This document shows, piece after piece, positions 20,095 through 28,886 of a stretch of 37,795 bases of DNA. The stretch spans positions 1 to 37,795 of the forward strand of contig BBDJ01000040.1 of NCBI GenBank assembly GCA_001312325.1. The letters are read 5' to 3'. Both the position numbers and the translations under genes were made by a program. The stretch's first letter is position 1. Each line of letters starts with the position of its first letter. The DNA is from Lysinibacillus pakistanensis (GTDB lineage: Bacteria > Bacillota > Bacilli > Bacillales_A > Planococcaceae). The notes beneath the pieces are model-generated. The model was not told where the DNA came from and did not search any database. It saw nothing but the letters and a program-made list of their open reading frames with translations.

Positions 20095-21167
20095 GTGAGA
20101 TGAAAGACATGATTACGGAAGTTGTTGAGCGTATGTTAAAGGAAAATGTCAATAAGGATTTAGTCGATACTGTAGAACAAGGTGATTGGGCACCTGCTTT
20201 ATGGGAATTATTTGAGGAAAATGGTATGACGGTTGTAGCCGTTACCGAAGAAAATGGCGGTGCAGGGGGCGATATTGAAGATTTATTGAATATTGTTCGA
20301 TTAACTGGAAAATACGCTGCTCCGATCCCATTTATTGAAACAACCTTTGCGAACTATTTACTGGAGTATTTAAACTTACAGATACTAGAAGGTTTAGCAA
20401 CATATAGGTTATCCACGAACCAAGTCTTTACGTTAGAGAACGGGACATTAACAGGTGAGGCTCATCATATACCTTGGGCACGTCACGTGAAGCACCTAGT
20501 AACACTTGCTTATAGTTCAGAGGGTACACATCTAGTAGAAATAGATTTAAGTCAGGCTGACATTAAACAAGGCACAAATTTAGCAGGCGAACCGCGTGAT
20601 ACTGTGACATTCCAACATGCACTAGTTTCACAAACGTCTTCTGTGTTATCTCCTGACGAAATACACAAATTAACAACACTCTGTACTGCCTTTCAATTAG
20701 CCCTGATGACTGGTGCTATTGATAAAATAAATGACTTAACCATTCAATATACGAAGGAGCGTGAGCAATTCGGTCGACCGATTCATCGGTTCCAGCTTGT
20801 CCAGCAGCATATTGTTCACTTAGCAGGTGAAACGGCTATTGCTTTAGCAGCATTTAATAATGTAACCGAAGCCCTTCTTACAAACAACGAAAATAGTGAG
20901 GTTGCATACGCCCGCATTCGTTTTGAAGAAATCATTCAAGCAGTGACAACCATCTCCCACCAAGTCCATGCAGCCATCGGTACAACCCACGAGCATAGTT
21001 TGCATCAATTTACACGTAGACTTTGGGCATGGCGCGACGAAGGAGTAAATTCCTCTTATTGGACTAATATTGTAGCATTACAGCTAATGGAAAATAGCGA
21101 GGATAGTCTTTGGGCGTATTTGACTACTTCTAATAGTAGTTCCCCATTACTCAAAGTAGAAGGATGA
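20091..21167 (+). CDS. Acyl-CoA dehydrogenase, second (small) subunit
   Basis: Second acyl-CoA dehydrogenase-fold protein, 358 residues, intact. Visible: the N-terminal helical part with WAPALWELFEENGMTVVAVTEENGGAGG, and in the C-terminal helical domain YTKEREQFGRPIHRFQLVQQH and the AAIGTTHEHSLHQFTRRLWAW region near its end. The central beta-domain is poorly conserved, typical of the small partner in heteromeric dehydrogenases (PimD and steroid ChsE types). The ATG overlaps the stop of the first subunit. I could not assign the catalytic Glu to either chain. The pair suggests a bulky or dicarboxylyl CoA substrate rather than an ordinary fatty acyl-CoA. Confidence 0.85.
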   Translation: MSEMKDMITEVVERMLKENVNKDLVDTVEQGDWAPALWELFEENGMTVVAVTEENGGAGGDIEDLLNIVRLTGKYAAPIPFIETTFANYLLEYLNLQILEGLATYRLSTNQVFTLENGTLTGEAHHIPWARHVKHLVTLAYSSEGTHLVEIDLSQADIKQGTNLAGEPRDTVTFQHALVSQTSSVLSPDEIHKLTTLCTAFQLALMTGAIDKINDLTIQYTKEREQFGRPIHRFQLVQQHIVHLAGETAIALAAFNNVTEALLTNNENSEVAYARIRFEEIIQAVTTISHQVHAAIGTTHEHSLHQFTRRLWAWRDEGVNSSYWTNIVALQLMENSEDSLWAYLTTSNSSSPLLKVEG

Positions 21168-21217
21168 AGTTTGCAGTAAGTACATTCAAACCAATAACCT
21201 AAAGGGAGTGTTTTTCA

Positions 21218-22027
21218 ATGACTGATTTACTTTTTGAAGTGCGAGATCATATTGCAACCATTACTTTAAATAGACCAGAGGCGTACAATGCTTTCAGTGA
21301 AGAAATGATTACTGAGTGGATTAAAGCGCTTGAAATTGTTCGCGATTCTAACGATATTCGAGTTGTCATTGTGAAGGGTAATGGAAAATCTTTTTGTGCG
21401 GGTGGCGATATTAAAGCAATGCAGGCTGGTGAGGGCTTTTTTTCAAAGCGAAGAAGATATCTCTTCTACAGGTTTAGCACGAAAAAAATTCACTTTGGAA
21501 AAAAAATTCAGCGTATTCCCCTTCTCCTTGAAGAAATTGATAAACCTGTTATTGCACAGGTGCATGGCTTTGCAATGGGCGCTGGGCTTGATATGGCCTT
21601 AATGTGTGATATTCGGATTGCCGCTAAATCTACAAAGATTTCAGAAAGCTATATTAACGTTGCTATCGTGCCTGGTGATGGTGGAGCTTATTATTTACCA
21701 AAATTAATTGGTATTGATCAAGCATTAGATATGTTCTGGACAGCTCGTGTACTAACTGCAGATGAGGCAAAGGACAAAGGTGTTGTAACATTTGTTGTGG
21801 ATGACCATGAGCTAGACGAATACACAATGAATTATGCTAGGGACTTAGCAAGTCGTCCAACTACAACACTACAATTCATTAAGCGTGCTGTTTATCAAAG
21901 TCAACGCATGGATTTACGTACTGCTCTTGATTATATTTCATCACAAATGGCAATTGTCACAGAGTTGGATGATTTTAAAGAGGGTGTTAGCGCGGTTGTA
22001 GAAAAACGTAAGCCTGTTTATAAATGA
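21218..22027 (+). CDS. Enoyl-CoA hydratase/isomerase (two hidden compensating indels)
   Basis: Crotonase-fold enzyme, 269 residues, expected to hydrate the enoyl-CoA made by the preceding dehydrogenases. Visible: ATITLNRPEAYNAFSEEM, the oxyanion-hole strand KSFCAGGDIKAM, and VIAQVHGFAMGAGLDMALMCD. The frame looks intact, but residues about 75-95 are read out of frame between a T7 run (about 21438-21444, one extra) and an A8 run (about 21499-21506, probably one short). The alternative frame there gives the sensible QSEEDISSTGLARKKFTLE. Start ATG 21218 behind AAAGGGAG. It lies between the dehydrogenase pair and the CoA-transferase in one operon. Confidence 0.88.
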   Translation: MTDLLFEVRDHIATITLNRPEAYNAFSEEMITEWIKALEIVRDSNDIRVVIVKGNGKSFCAGGDIKAMQAGEGFFSKRRRYLFYRFSTKKIHFGKKIQRIPLLLEEIDKPVIAQVHGFAMGAGLDMALMCDIRIAAKSTKISESYINVAIVPGDGGAYYLPKLIGIDQALDMFWTARVLTADEAKDKGVVTFVVDDHELDEYTMNYARDLASRPTTTLQFIKRAVYQSQRMDLRTALDYISSQMAIVTELDDFKEGVSAVVEKRKPVYK

Positions 22028-22047
22028 TGTGTGTAGGAGGAGAAAAG

Positions 22048-23188
22048 ATGCAACCTCTTGAAAATATTCGAGTACTGGACTTATCACGCGTTTATGCTGC
22101 CCCTGCAGGCTCCATGATGTTGGCAGATTTAGGAGCAGAAGTAATTCGCATTGAACATCCAAATGGCTCCGATAGTATGCGAGATTGGGGACCGTTTGTT
22201 CAAGAACAAAGTACGTACTATCTCTGTGCTAACCGAAATAAAAAAAATCGATCCTACTAGACTTAAAAACAACAGAGGGTAGAGAAAGATTTAAAGATCT
22301 TGTCAAAGATGCAGATATCGTACTTGAAAATTTTAAAACTGGGGATATGCACGAATGGGTGTAAGCTATGAGGAGCTGAAAAAAAGTTAACTCACGTCTT
22401 ATTTATTGTGCAGTCACAGGGTTTGGGCAAACTGGTCCTCTTGCACATGAACCTGGCTTTGACCCAGTTATTCAGGCAATGAGTGGCTTAATGCATGTCA
22501 CCGGCTCCCCTGAGGGTGAAGCAACAAAGGTGGGTGTACCTATCGCAGATATTTTAACGTCTAATTATGTTGTGATTAGTATTTTAGCTGCCTTACGACA
22601 ACGAGACCTAACTGATCAAGGTCAATTTATTGACTTAGCTTTACTAGATGTCCAAATGAGTAGCTTAGCAAATGTGGCAAGTGCTTATTTAAATACAGGC
22701 CTTTCCTCACAGCGTCTTGGGAATCGCCATAATAATGTTGCCCCATATCAAGTATTTCAATGTGCAGATGGTCCCTTAATGATTTGTGTTGGGACAGATG
22801 GACAATTTCAAAAGTTTTGCACGATGCTGAAACATGAGGAATGGGCAAAGGATCCGCGCTTTTTATCAAATACCCTTCGTAAGCAGCATGAGGCTGAGCT
22901 TGTACAAATGATAGCTAATGTCACAATTACGAAAACTCGGATGAGTGGATCACATTATTACAGCGGTATAAAATTCCTGGTGGTCGTGTGAATACGATTG
23001 CTGAGGCATTTGCACAACCTCAGTTAATCGCACGTGATATGATTGGTGAACTAGAACACGAACAATATGGGACCATCAAGTTTATAAAAAGCCCATTGAA
23101 ATTTTCCAATTTAAATATTCAATACAAATTAGCACCACCGTTACTTGGAGAACACACAAACGAATTCCAAAAATCCTCTCTCCTCTAA
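22048..23188 (+). CDS. Family III CoA-transferase (CaiB/BaiF type, four indels)
   Basis: Moves CoA between carboxylic acids through an aspartyl-CoA intermediate, so it can activate the acid that enters this operon. About 380 residues. Visible: IRVLDLSRVYAAPAGSMMLA (N-terminal CoA-binding), GAEVIRIEHP, GFGQTGPLAHEPGFDPVIQA with the catalytic Asp, QFIDLALLDVQMSSLANV and NVAPYQVFQCADGPLMICVG. Breaks: an A8 run near 22240-22247, a missing G near 22351, an A7 run at 22379-22385 and a missing base near 22938. I chose the ATG at 22048 behind GGAGGAG rather than an in-frame one at 22024. It follows the enoyl-CoA hydratase by 20 bp. Confidence 0.87.
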
Positions 23189-23294
23189 TCAATTTACGCT
23201 ATAATAGAAGTAATTTATCTTATTAAGATAAAAGCTTCAGCAAAAGGGGCAGATTTTCTGATATCCTGTAAATATGATTTTAGTAGGTGTTGAG

Positions 23295-24063
23295 ATGGAT
23301 CAAGAGATTTTCGAAAAAAAACTATACAATGTCATCGCTGCACAAAGCTATTAAAGTATTAAAAGCTTTTACAAAAGATGAACCTAGCCTTTCTCTTACC
23401 GAGTTAAGTAAAAAAACAGGGATAAGCATCTCTAGTTTACAGCGCTTCGTTTCTACCTTTGTGTATGAAGGTTTTCTACATAAAGATGAACGTACAAAGC
23501 GCTATCAATTGGGGCATTCACTTTTATACTTAGGAAATTTAGTTAAAGAAGAATCAAGTCTAATTATTGTTGCAGAGCCCATTTTAAAAAAATTAAATGA
23601 AGAAATTGGCGAGAGTGTTTCCATGAATATAATTGATGGATTGGAAAGACGCTGTATATTAAACTATGATTCAACCTACCCGCTTTCAACAAAGATGTTC
23701 GTTGGGGACACTTCTCCCCTTTATGCGGGAGCTTCTTCTAAAGCATTGCTCGCTTTTATGTCAAATGCGGAGGACTATATCGGGAGTATTGAGCTTGAAC
23801 TAATTTCCGATAAAACCATTCTTTCCAAAGAGCAGCTTTGGGAGGAATTACTGCAAATTCGTAAACAACGATTTGCAAAAAGCAGGAGTGAACGTGTACG
23901 AGGTGCATGTTCGCTGTCCGCTCCGATTTTAAATGCTTCCGAGCAAATTATTGCCTCTGTGTCATTGGTCATACCTGAAGTGCGATACAATGACTATAAT
24001 GAAGATTACCTAATCCACACTATTCAAAGCGTTGGTTTAGAAATTGAAAAACAATTATTTTAA
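23295..24063 (+). CDS. IclR family transcriptional regulator (one indel near the start)
   Basis: IclR-type regulator, about 255 residues: an N-terminal winged helix (LTELSKKTGISISSLQRFVS) and a C-terminal effector domain (SMNIIDGLERRCILNY, and GACSLSAPILNASEQIIASVS). IclR proteins usually control acid catabolism and bind pathway intermediates. The ORF can be opened from a TTG at 23287, but the ATG at 23295 (MDQEIFEKNYTMSSLHKA) fits better once one A is removed from the A8 run at 23314-23321. Last gene before a strong terminator and about 105 bp after the CoA-transferase, so it may be the local regulator of the acyl-CoA genes. Confidence 0.88.
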
Positions 24064-24097
24064 AAAAATCCCGAATGGGCTCATTCGGGATTTTTTT
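24062..24097. terminator. Strong bidirectional terminator
   Basis: Perfect 16-bp inverted repeat (24062-24077 and 24082-24097) with the 4-base loop GGCT and A7/T7 tracts on both sides. It ends the IclR gene on the plus strand and the nucleotidase operon on the minus strand. Confidence 0.9.
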
Positions 24098-24664
24098 ATT
24101 TATTTACACGGATTATTTTAAGAAAATCATTCCAATGATTCAATCGTGGCAAATCTACTTGCTGATTATAGGATTGATTTTTTTAAGATTACTTTTGATG
24201 CTACATTGCCAAGTGTTTCTAACACTGCTGGTTTATCATCCACATAGACATCTAAGGCAAGCTTCTGAATAATCTCTACTTTTCTGTATCCTGCATACCA
24301 CAGAAAAGTGATTATCTTTGATTGGGAAGCCCTGTGCTACCATCCATGCTTTTGTGCGTGCACAGTACTGCTTTGGACGAGATGTAATGTAATAAATTTC
24401 ATGTCCCTGCTGTGCTAACAATTGAAGTGTCTCAAGGGCTCCCTCAAAGGAAGGACAGTCTGTAAAATAGATTTCCTCCATGGAGTGATTCCACATTGTC
24501 GCCCCCTCTGTTTCTGTTAACCCAAACGGTTCATGAATCTCCACCCTTTGCAATGCTTGAAAAACTTCTTGCGGAATATTTTTACCTAATTTTTGATTAT
24601 AGAGTGAAAAGGCGTGAGCACGTAAATTAATGAGTGTGTCATCAATATCAAAGCCAAATTTCAT
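24096..24664 (-). CDS. HAD-superfamily nucleotidase (NT5C-like, two indels)
   Basis: Phosphatase of the HAD fold, about 189 residues, resembling 5'(3')-deoxyribonucleotidases. Motif I is DIDDTL at the N-terminus (nucleophile and acid Asp), motif II is YITSRP, and motif IV is DVYVDDKP in the reconstructed C-terminal part. Breaks: one T missing near 24305-24308 and one base extra in the T7 run at 24178-24184. Without repair the protein would end at 24236; with repair it runs to a stop at 24098-24096, inside the shared terminator. ATG at 24664 behind AAGGAAAG. Last gene of an operon with ribA, ribD and a monooxygenase, so it may dephosphorylate a riboflavin-pathway intermediate or product. Confidence 0.75.
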
Positions 24665-24679
24665 GTTATTTTCTTCCTT

Positions 24680-25767
24680 TCAGGACGCCTTGTTGATAAA
24701 GTTTGCTGCGAAGGTTTGCTCTTTCTCTAGTTGTTTTGCCAAAACTTCCTCAATAGCTAGCGTGCGCATTTGCTGGAATTTTTTTCACATCGAATTGAGT
24801 AAGTGACTCTTTCTTTAACAGCGATGCTAAACAATCTGCATCCTTTAACGCACTGTTAAGGCCAAATGCCCCTGTTGGTGTCATCGTGTGAACAGCATCT
24901 CCTAGCAAAGCAATACCTTTTGTTCCCCAGCTTTCACAAAGGCTACTGAAAACATCAAGCAAGACAAAGTCATGCCAAGAGGTGATCTGTGTTCTTACTG
25001 AGTCTGCTAATTCCGGAAATGCCTCTGAAAGCTGATGGATAAACGGAGTAAAGTCCTGTTTTTTTTAATTGTGCAAAACTACCCTGCTCAATATTCCACC
25101 CTATCTGAATAAAGCCACCAACCTGTGTAAACAGTGATAGCTGCTTATCTCCAATTAAGGCCATTTTTATAGACGGCTCCCAGCCATGTGGGGCCAGAAT
25201 TTTTGCCCAAAGTAAATCAAAGCCATGCTTACGTTTTTGAATATCAATTTGTGCATGCTTACGAATAGTAGAATAACGACCGTCAGCCCCAATAATCAAT
25301 TGACTACCAATTTCAATAGTCTCCCCATCTTTTCTTGCTACGACGCCTATATACCTACCTGAAGAATCCTTTAGAAGCTGCGTTACTTTAGTATGTAGGA
25401 AGCATGAAAAATGAGGAAATTGCCGTGCCTTTTGTAAAATTCCCTGTAATAAATTTGCTTGAGGTACATGAATCCCTAAATGTCCAACAGCTTCATCAGG
25501 AAAGATTGTTTTAAAAGCTTTCCCTTCTGCATAATATTCAAGCTTCTCCATACGTAATATGCCGAGTGCTTCGACTGCTTCAAAAAGCTGATGACTTTTC
25601 AAAACAGCCTCCCCCTCCTCATTTAAATGCTCGCCACGAAATGCCTGACCAAGTGCTATATTTTGCTCTAATAGGATAACTGATAGGCCATTCTTTGCTA
25701 ATAAATAGGACAGTAGTGCTCCGCCTGGACCTGCACCCACGATACAAACATCGGCTTGATAATTCAC
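24680..25767 (-). CDS. FAD-dependent monooxygenase (PHBH/UbiH family, two indels)
   Basis: Flavoprotein hydroxylase of the p-hydroxybenzoate hydroxylase/UbiH fold, about 362 residues. Visible: the N-terminal dinucleotide site VCIVGAGPGGALLSYLLAK, LIIGADGRYSTIRKHA (the conserved DG motif), and GIALLGDAVHTMTPTGAFG (the GD motif binding the FAD ribityl chain). Breaks: an A8 run at 25063-25070 and an A7 run near 24780-24786, each one base too long; after repair it ends at 24680. The start is GTG 25767-25765, overlapping the ribD stop, so it is translationally coupled to ribD. Such coupling points to a hydroxylation or oxidation of a pyrimidine or pterin-like intermediate. The substrate is unknown. 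Confidence 0.82.
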
Positions 25768-26873
25768 TTGCCCTCACCCTTTTTCGGATAAGCAATAATA
25801 CGTAAATCCTGCCCAATCTTATCAAAGGATGCAACTTCAACATCCCATGATGCATCCATTGATGAAGGATTTGGACCAGCAAATGGTGTTAAGGATAGCT
25901 TTCCTCCAAGAACTTTTGGTGCTATATAAATGACATATTTATCAATGGCACCCTGCTGTAAAAAGGAGGCATTTACAGTGCTGCCACCCTCCACTAAAAT
26001 ATCAGTAATACCATATTGATAGAGCTTTTCAAGCATATCATCAATCATAAGGCCCTCTTGATTACGGCGCACTTTCATAACAGTTATACCTTGTTCTTGT
26101 AAGGCTGTTATTCTCTCTATACTTGCATCCTCATCACAAACAATAATCGTGTCAGCTTCTTTCACATCTAGGACATGAGCATGTGCTGGAATGCGGAGTG
26201 TGCTATCCATAATGATACGTACCGGATTTTTCCCGTATCCCTCTTGTAACCTTGTTGTCAAAGAAGGATTGTCAGCTATCACCGTGCCAACACCAACTAA
26301 AATCCCATCAACTTGATGTCGAATATGATGAACATCCTGACGAGCCTCCTCACCTGTTACCCACTTAGAATGTCCTGTATGAGTCGCGATTTTTCCATCT
26401 AATGTCATCGCGTACTTTGAAATGATAAATGGTCGTTTTGTTAACATATTATGAATAAAACGTTCATTTAAGCGTTGAGCCTGTTCCTCTAATACGCCCA
26501 CAGCTACCTCAATCCCTGCATTACGTAGCAGCTGAATTCCACGTCCAGCAACAGCAGGATTGGGATCTTGCATGGCAACAACAACGCGCTTAACTTCAGA
26601 CTCCTTCACTAAATTCGCGCAAGGAGGTGTTTTTCCATAATGTGAACATGGCTCAAGTGTTACATAAAGTGTGGCATCTTTCGCATGTTCTCCAGCCATG
26701 CGAAAAGCATGAACCTCCGCATGTGGTTCACCTGCTTTTCTGTGTAAGCCTGTGCCTACTATTATGCCGTCTTTTACGATTACTGCCCCAACAAGTGGAT
26801 TAGGATTCGTATTGCCTCTTGCACTAACGGCTAAATCCAGTGCTAATTGCATATATTTCTCATCTATCGTCAT
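25764..26873 (-). CDS. ribD: Riboflavin biosynthesis protein RibD (deaminase/reductase)
   Basis: Bifunctional enzyme acting on the GTP cyclohydrolase II product: it deaminates the diaminopyrimidine and reduces the ribose to ribityl. 369 residues, intact. The N-terminal zinc deaminase has HAEVHAF (catalytic Glu, zinc His) and PCSHYGKTPPC (zinc Cys pair). The C-terminal reductase domain begins near RPFIISKYAMTLDGKIATHTG and has DILVEGGSTVNASFL. In the usual operon ribD is followed by ribE, ribBA and ribH; here it lies between ribA and a flavin monooxygenase. The C-terminal stop overlaps the next start. The start ATG at 26873 is 11 bp after the ribA stop. Confidence 0.92.
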   Translation of the reverse strand: MTIDEKYMQLALDLAVSARGNTNPNPLVGAVIVKDGIIVGTGLHRKAGEPHAEVHAFRMAGEHAKDATLYVTLEPCSHYGKTPPCANLVKESEVKRVVVAMQDPNPAVAGRGIQLLRNAGIEVAVGVLEEQAQRLNERFIHNMLTKRPFIISKYAMTLDGKIATHTGHSKWVTGEEARQDVHHIRHQVDGILVGVGTVIADNPSLTTRLQEGYGKNPVRIIMDSTLRIPAHAHVLDVKEADTIIVCDEDASIERITALQEQGITVMKVRRNQEGLMIDDMLEKLYQYGITDILVEGGSTVNASFLQQGAIDKYVIYIAPKVLGGKLSLTPFAGPNPSSMDASWDVEVASFDKIGQDLRIIAYPKKGEGK

Positions 26874-26884
26874 CGCAGCTCACC

Positions 26885-27617
26885 TCACTTCTCTTCTCTT
26901 ATATGTCCAGATTTTTCAACTTTTGTATTTAAATAAAAACTGTTTGTTTCTGTCAGACCTCCCCATAATGGGACATGTCCTTCTGCTGCTAAGCCATGAG
27001 CCTTTAATGCTGCAAGCTTTTTCGGATTATTCGTAATAAGCGTAACTGGCTTTGAACGTAGGGCACCTAATACTGTAATTGCTTCTTCATAGGAACGAGT
27101 ATCGTCTGAGAAGCCTAGTGCATGATTAGCCTCAACTGTATCCAATCCCTCTTCTTGTAATAAATAAGCAAGAGATTTGGAGAATAAACCAATGCCCCGC
27201 CCCTCATGATCCGCTAAATAAAAAAATAGCTCCACAGCCATGCTCCACAATCATTTTCATCGATTCATGTAATTGATAGCCACAGTCACAGCGCTGACTG
27301 CCAAAGATGTCACCTGTATGACATATACTATGCATCCGGATTAAAGCATCGTCTGCATGGGTAAAATCACCATAAACAAGAACCGATGATTGTTGTGAGA
27401 AAGCTAAATTAGCAGAAGCTAAACCGTCAATGATTTCTTCTTTCGATAAACTCGCATCCATTTTTAGCCAGTTATACCATTGGAAAATGGCTGAAAAATC
27501 ACCTTGTTTCACCGGTAACTTGACTGGTCCAACTAAGCAAATATTTTCTGTTTTAGAGTGTTGTACAATGATCATTTTATCTTTCACTATATCCATAACT
27601 TTTGTTGTAATTGTCAT
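26885..27617 (-). CDS. ribA: GTP cyclohydrolase II (one indel)
   Basis: Opens GTP to 2,5-diamino-6-ribosylamino-4-pyrimidinone phosphate, with formate and pyrophosphate released; first step of riboflavin-type pathways. About 244 residues. Visible: MHSICHTGDIFGSQRCDCGY (three zinc Cys), FYLADHEGRGIGL across the break, DTVEANHALGF and LITNNPKKLAALKAHGL. The RibB (dihydroxybutanone phosphate synthase) domain usually fused to it in Bacillus is missing; a shorter N-terminal extension stands there instead. The break is at a T/A7 run at 27222-27228. I chose the ATG at 27617 behind GGAG. First gene of a four-gene operon. Confidence 0.9.
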
Positions 27618-27688
27618 TTTTTTCTCCAACCTTCTATTGTTAACAGCTAGTTCATTTCACTAACTGAGCACCTGTATTTTCACATTAC

Positions 27689-27732
27689 TTACATAACGTA
27701 ACTTAGTTATAATAATAACTAAAAACTGTCAA
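27689..27732 (-). promoter_or_regulatory. ribA-operon promoter overlapped by inverted repeats
   Basis: On the minus strand a perfect TTGACA (27732-27727) is followed after 15 bp by TATAAC (27711-27706). A perfect 8-4-8 inverted repeat, TTAGTTAT-AATA-ATAACTAA (27703-27722), covers the -10 and spacer, and TTAC-N5-GTAA (27689-27701) lies just downstream. These look like operators, most simply for the divergent GntR-type regulator. Confidence 0.5.
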
Positions 27733-27869
27733 ATAACTGATCCTATTCTATAGCTAAATATATATAGGAACGAAAACTGCTATAAGACATTTTAATGATA
27801 TACTAATAGCTTATGGAGATGCTATTTTTTTCTGTGCAGGCTAGTCTATAATAAGCTGAGGTAATTGTA

Positions 27870-28523
27870 ATGGAAAGGAAGTTTAGAATGAACTTAGAAA
27901 AGAATGTTCAGGTGAAGCAGCCAAAATATCAGCAAATTGCGGTCGATCTTGCTTCAAAAATTGTAGAAAGAAAATATAGTATTGGCGATAAAATTTATGC
28001 TAGATCCTCACTTGCAAGTCAATACAATGTATCTGCAGAAACAGCCAGAAGAGCTATCGCAGTTTTACAAGACTTAGAAATTGTAGAGGCTTCTAAAGGC
28101 AGTGGTGTCATTATTAAATCATACGAAAAGGCAGCACATTTTGTCCGACAATTTCAGGATGTACAATCTGTCCATGAGCTACAAAGTGAGCTGATGATTA
28201 GTATTCAAAAGCAGCATCAAGAATTATTGAACCTACAGGATAAAACGAAACAGCTGATTAGTCGAACAGAACATTTCCGATCCGTCAATCCGTTTATCCC
28301 CTATCAATTAGAAATGACTGCCGAAAGTCCTTGTATCCATCAAACAGTACAAGCTTTGAATTTTTGGCAAAATACATCTAGTACGATTGTTGGTATACGT
28401 CGAGGAAATGAATTATTACTATCACCTGGACCATATGTTTCGTTTGAGGAAGGTGATATTATTTACTTTATTGGCAATGATGAAAGCTTCGCTCGTGTTC
28501 AGAGCTTTTTATATCCAAATTAA
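27870..28523 (+). CDS. busR: BusR-like GntR/RCK_C regulator (probable c-di-AMP-responsive repressor)
   Basis: Fusion of an N-terminal GntR-type winged helix (KYQQIAVDLASKIVERKYSI, then VSAETARRAIAVLQ), a central coiled coil (about 90-130, ELMISIQKQHQELLNLQDKT) and a C-terminal RCK_C/TrkA_C domain (IVGIRRGNELLLSPGPYVSF, EEGDIIYFIG). This is the architecture of BusR, which represses glycine betaine uptake genes when c-di-AMP occupies the RCK_C domain. The OpuA-type transporter genes follow directly, separated by a terminator. Start: ATG 27870, or ATG 27888 behind GGAAAGGAAG. The later one is likely if the TATAAT at 27847-27852 is the -10, since transcription would then begin near 27859. Confidence 0.8.
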   Translation: MERKFRMNLEKNVQVKQPKYQQIAVDLASKIVERKYSIGDKIYARSSLASQYNVSAETARRAIAVLQDLEIVEASKGSGVIIKSYEKAAHFVRQFQDVQSVHELQSELMISIQKQHQELLNLQDKTKQLISRTEHFRSVNPFIPYQLEMTAESPCIHQTVQALNFWQNTSSTIVGIRRGNELLLSPGPYVSFEEGDIIYFIGNDESFARVQSFLYPN

Positions 28524-28568
28524 AATCCGCTTAAGCGCTGATATCACAGCGTTCAAGCGGATTTTTTT
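28522..28568 (+). terminator. Terminator of busR
   Basis: Inverted repeat of about 19 bp with one irregularity: 28522-28540 pairs with 28547-28566 around a 6-base loop, followed by a T7 run. It overlaps the busR stop. Confidence 0.88.
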
Positions 28569-28588
28569 CTTGTTTGTCGATTTGACAA

Positions 28589-28643
28589 AAGTAACAACTC
28601 TTTGTTAGTCTTAAGTTGTTACTTGTTTATTTTTGGGTATCAT
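28589..28643 (+). promoter_or_regulatory. Promoter and candidate BusR operator of the opuA operon
   Basis: TTGTTA (28616-28621) and TATCAT (28638-28643) at 16-bp spacing form a plausible promoter. The -35 lies inside the right arm of an inverted repeat, AAGTAACAAC (28589-28598) and GTTGTTACTT (28615-28624). GTAAC half-sites also occur in the repeats at 27689-27722, so one regulator may bind both. Confidence 0.4.
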
Positions 28644-28659
28644 TATCCTCAAATAGTAT

Positions 28660-28778
28660 TTATCTTCATGCAGCAAATGTTTGTAGCGAAAGTAAAATAT
28701 CGGCTATAGAATACTCCCACCTCTAAAGGTGATGAGATGCAGATATGAAGATATAGTCTCTGGCAAATGTCACGGAAT
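28660..28778 (-). repeat. Repeat block C (degenerate, inverted copy)
   Basis: Read on the minus strand, this stretch repeats parts of blocks A and B: TTCCGTGACATTTGCCAGAG, a CATCTCATCACCTTTAGAGG hairpin segment, and CTTTCGCTACAAACATTTGC. The middle modules are missing. It lies in the long leader of the opuA operon (28644-28886), which otherwise holds nothing I recognise. Confidence 0.6.
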
Positions 28779-28886
28779 TGGAGAAAAAAGAATGATGCAG
28801 ACACTATTCAAAACCGGACAAAATATTTATTTATGTAACAGCACATTTACGCCAAGGCTAAATTATTCTTCGAAAGGAGTGGTTCT

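Noticed and set aside
5527..23188. Decaying pseudogene island
   Set aside because: Breaks are confined to homopolymers, occur equally in housekeeping genes, and key catalytic motifs are preserved on both sides of each break.
27618..27869. FMN riboswitch upstream of ribA
   Set aside because: No conserved FMN-aptamer segments are present on the minus strand; the region holds a promoter and small inverted repeats instead.
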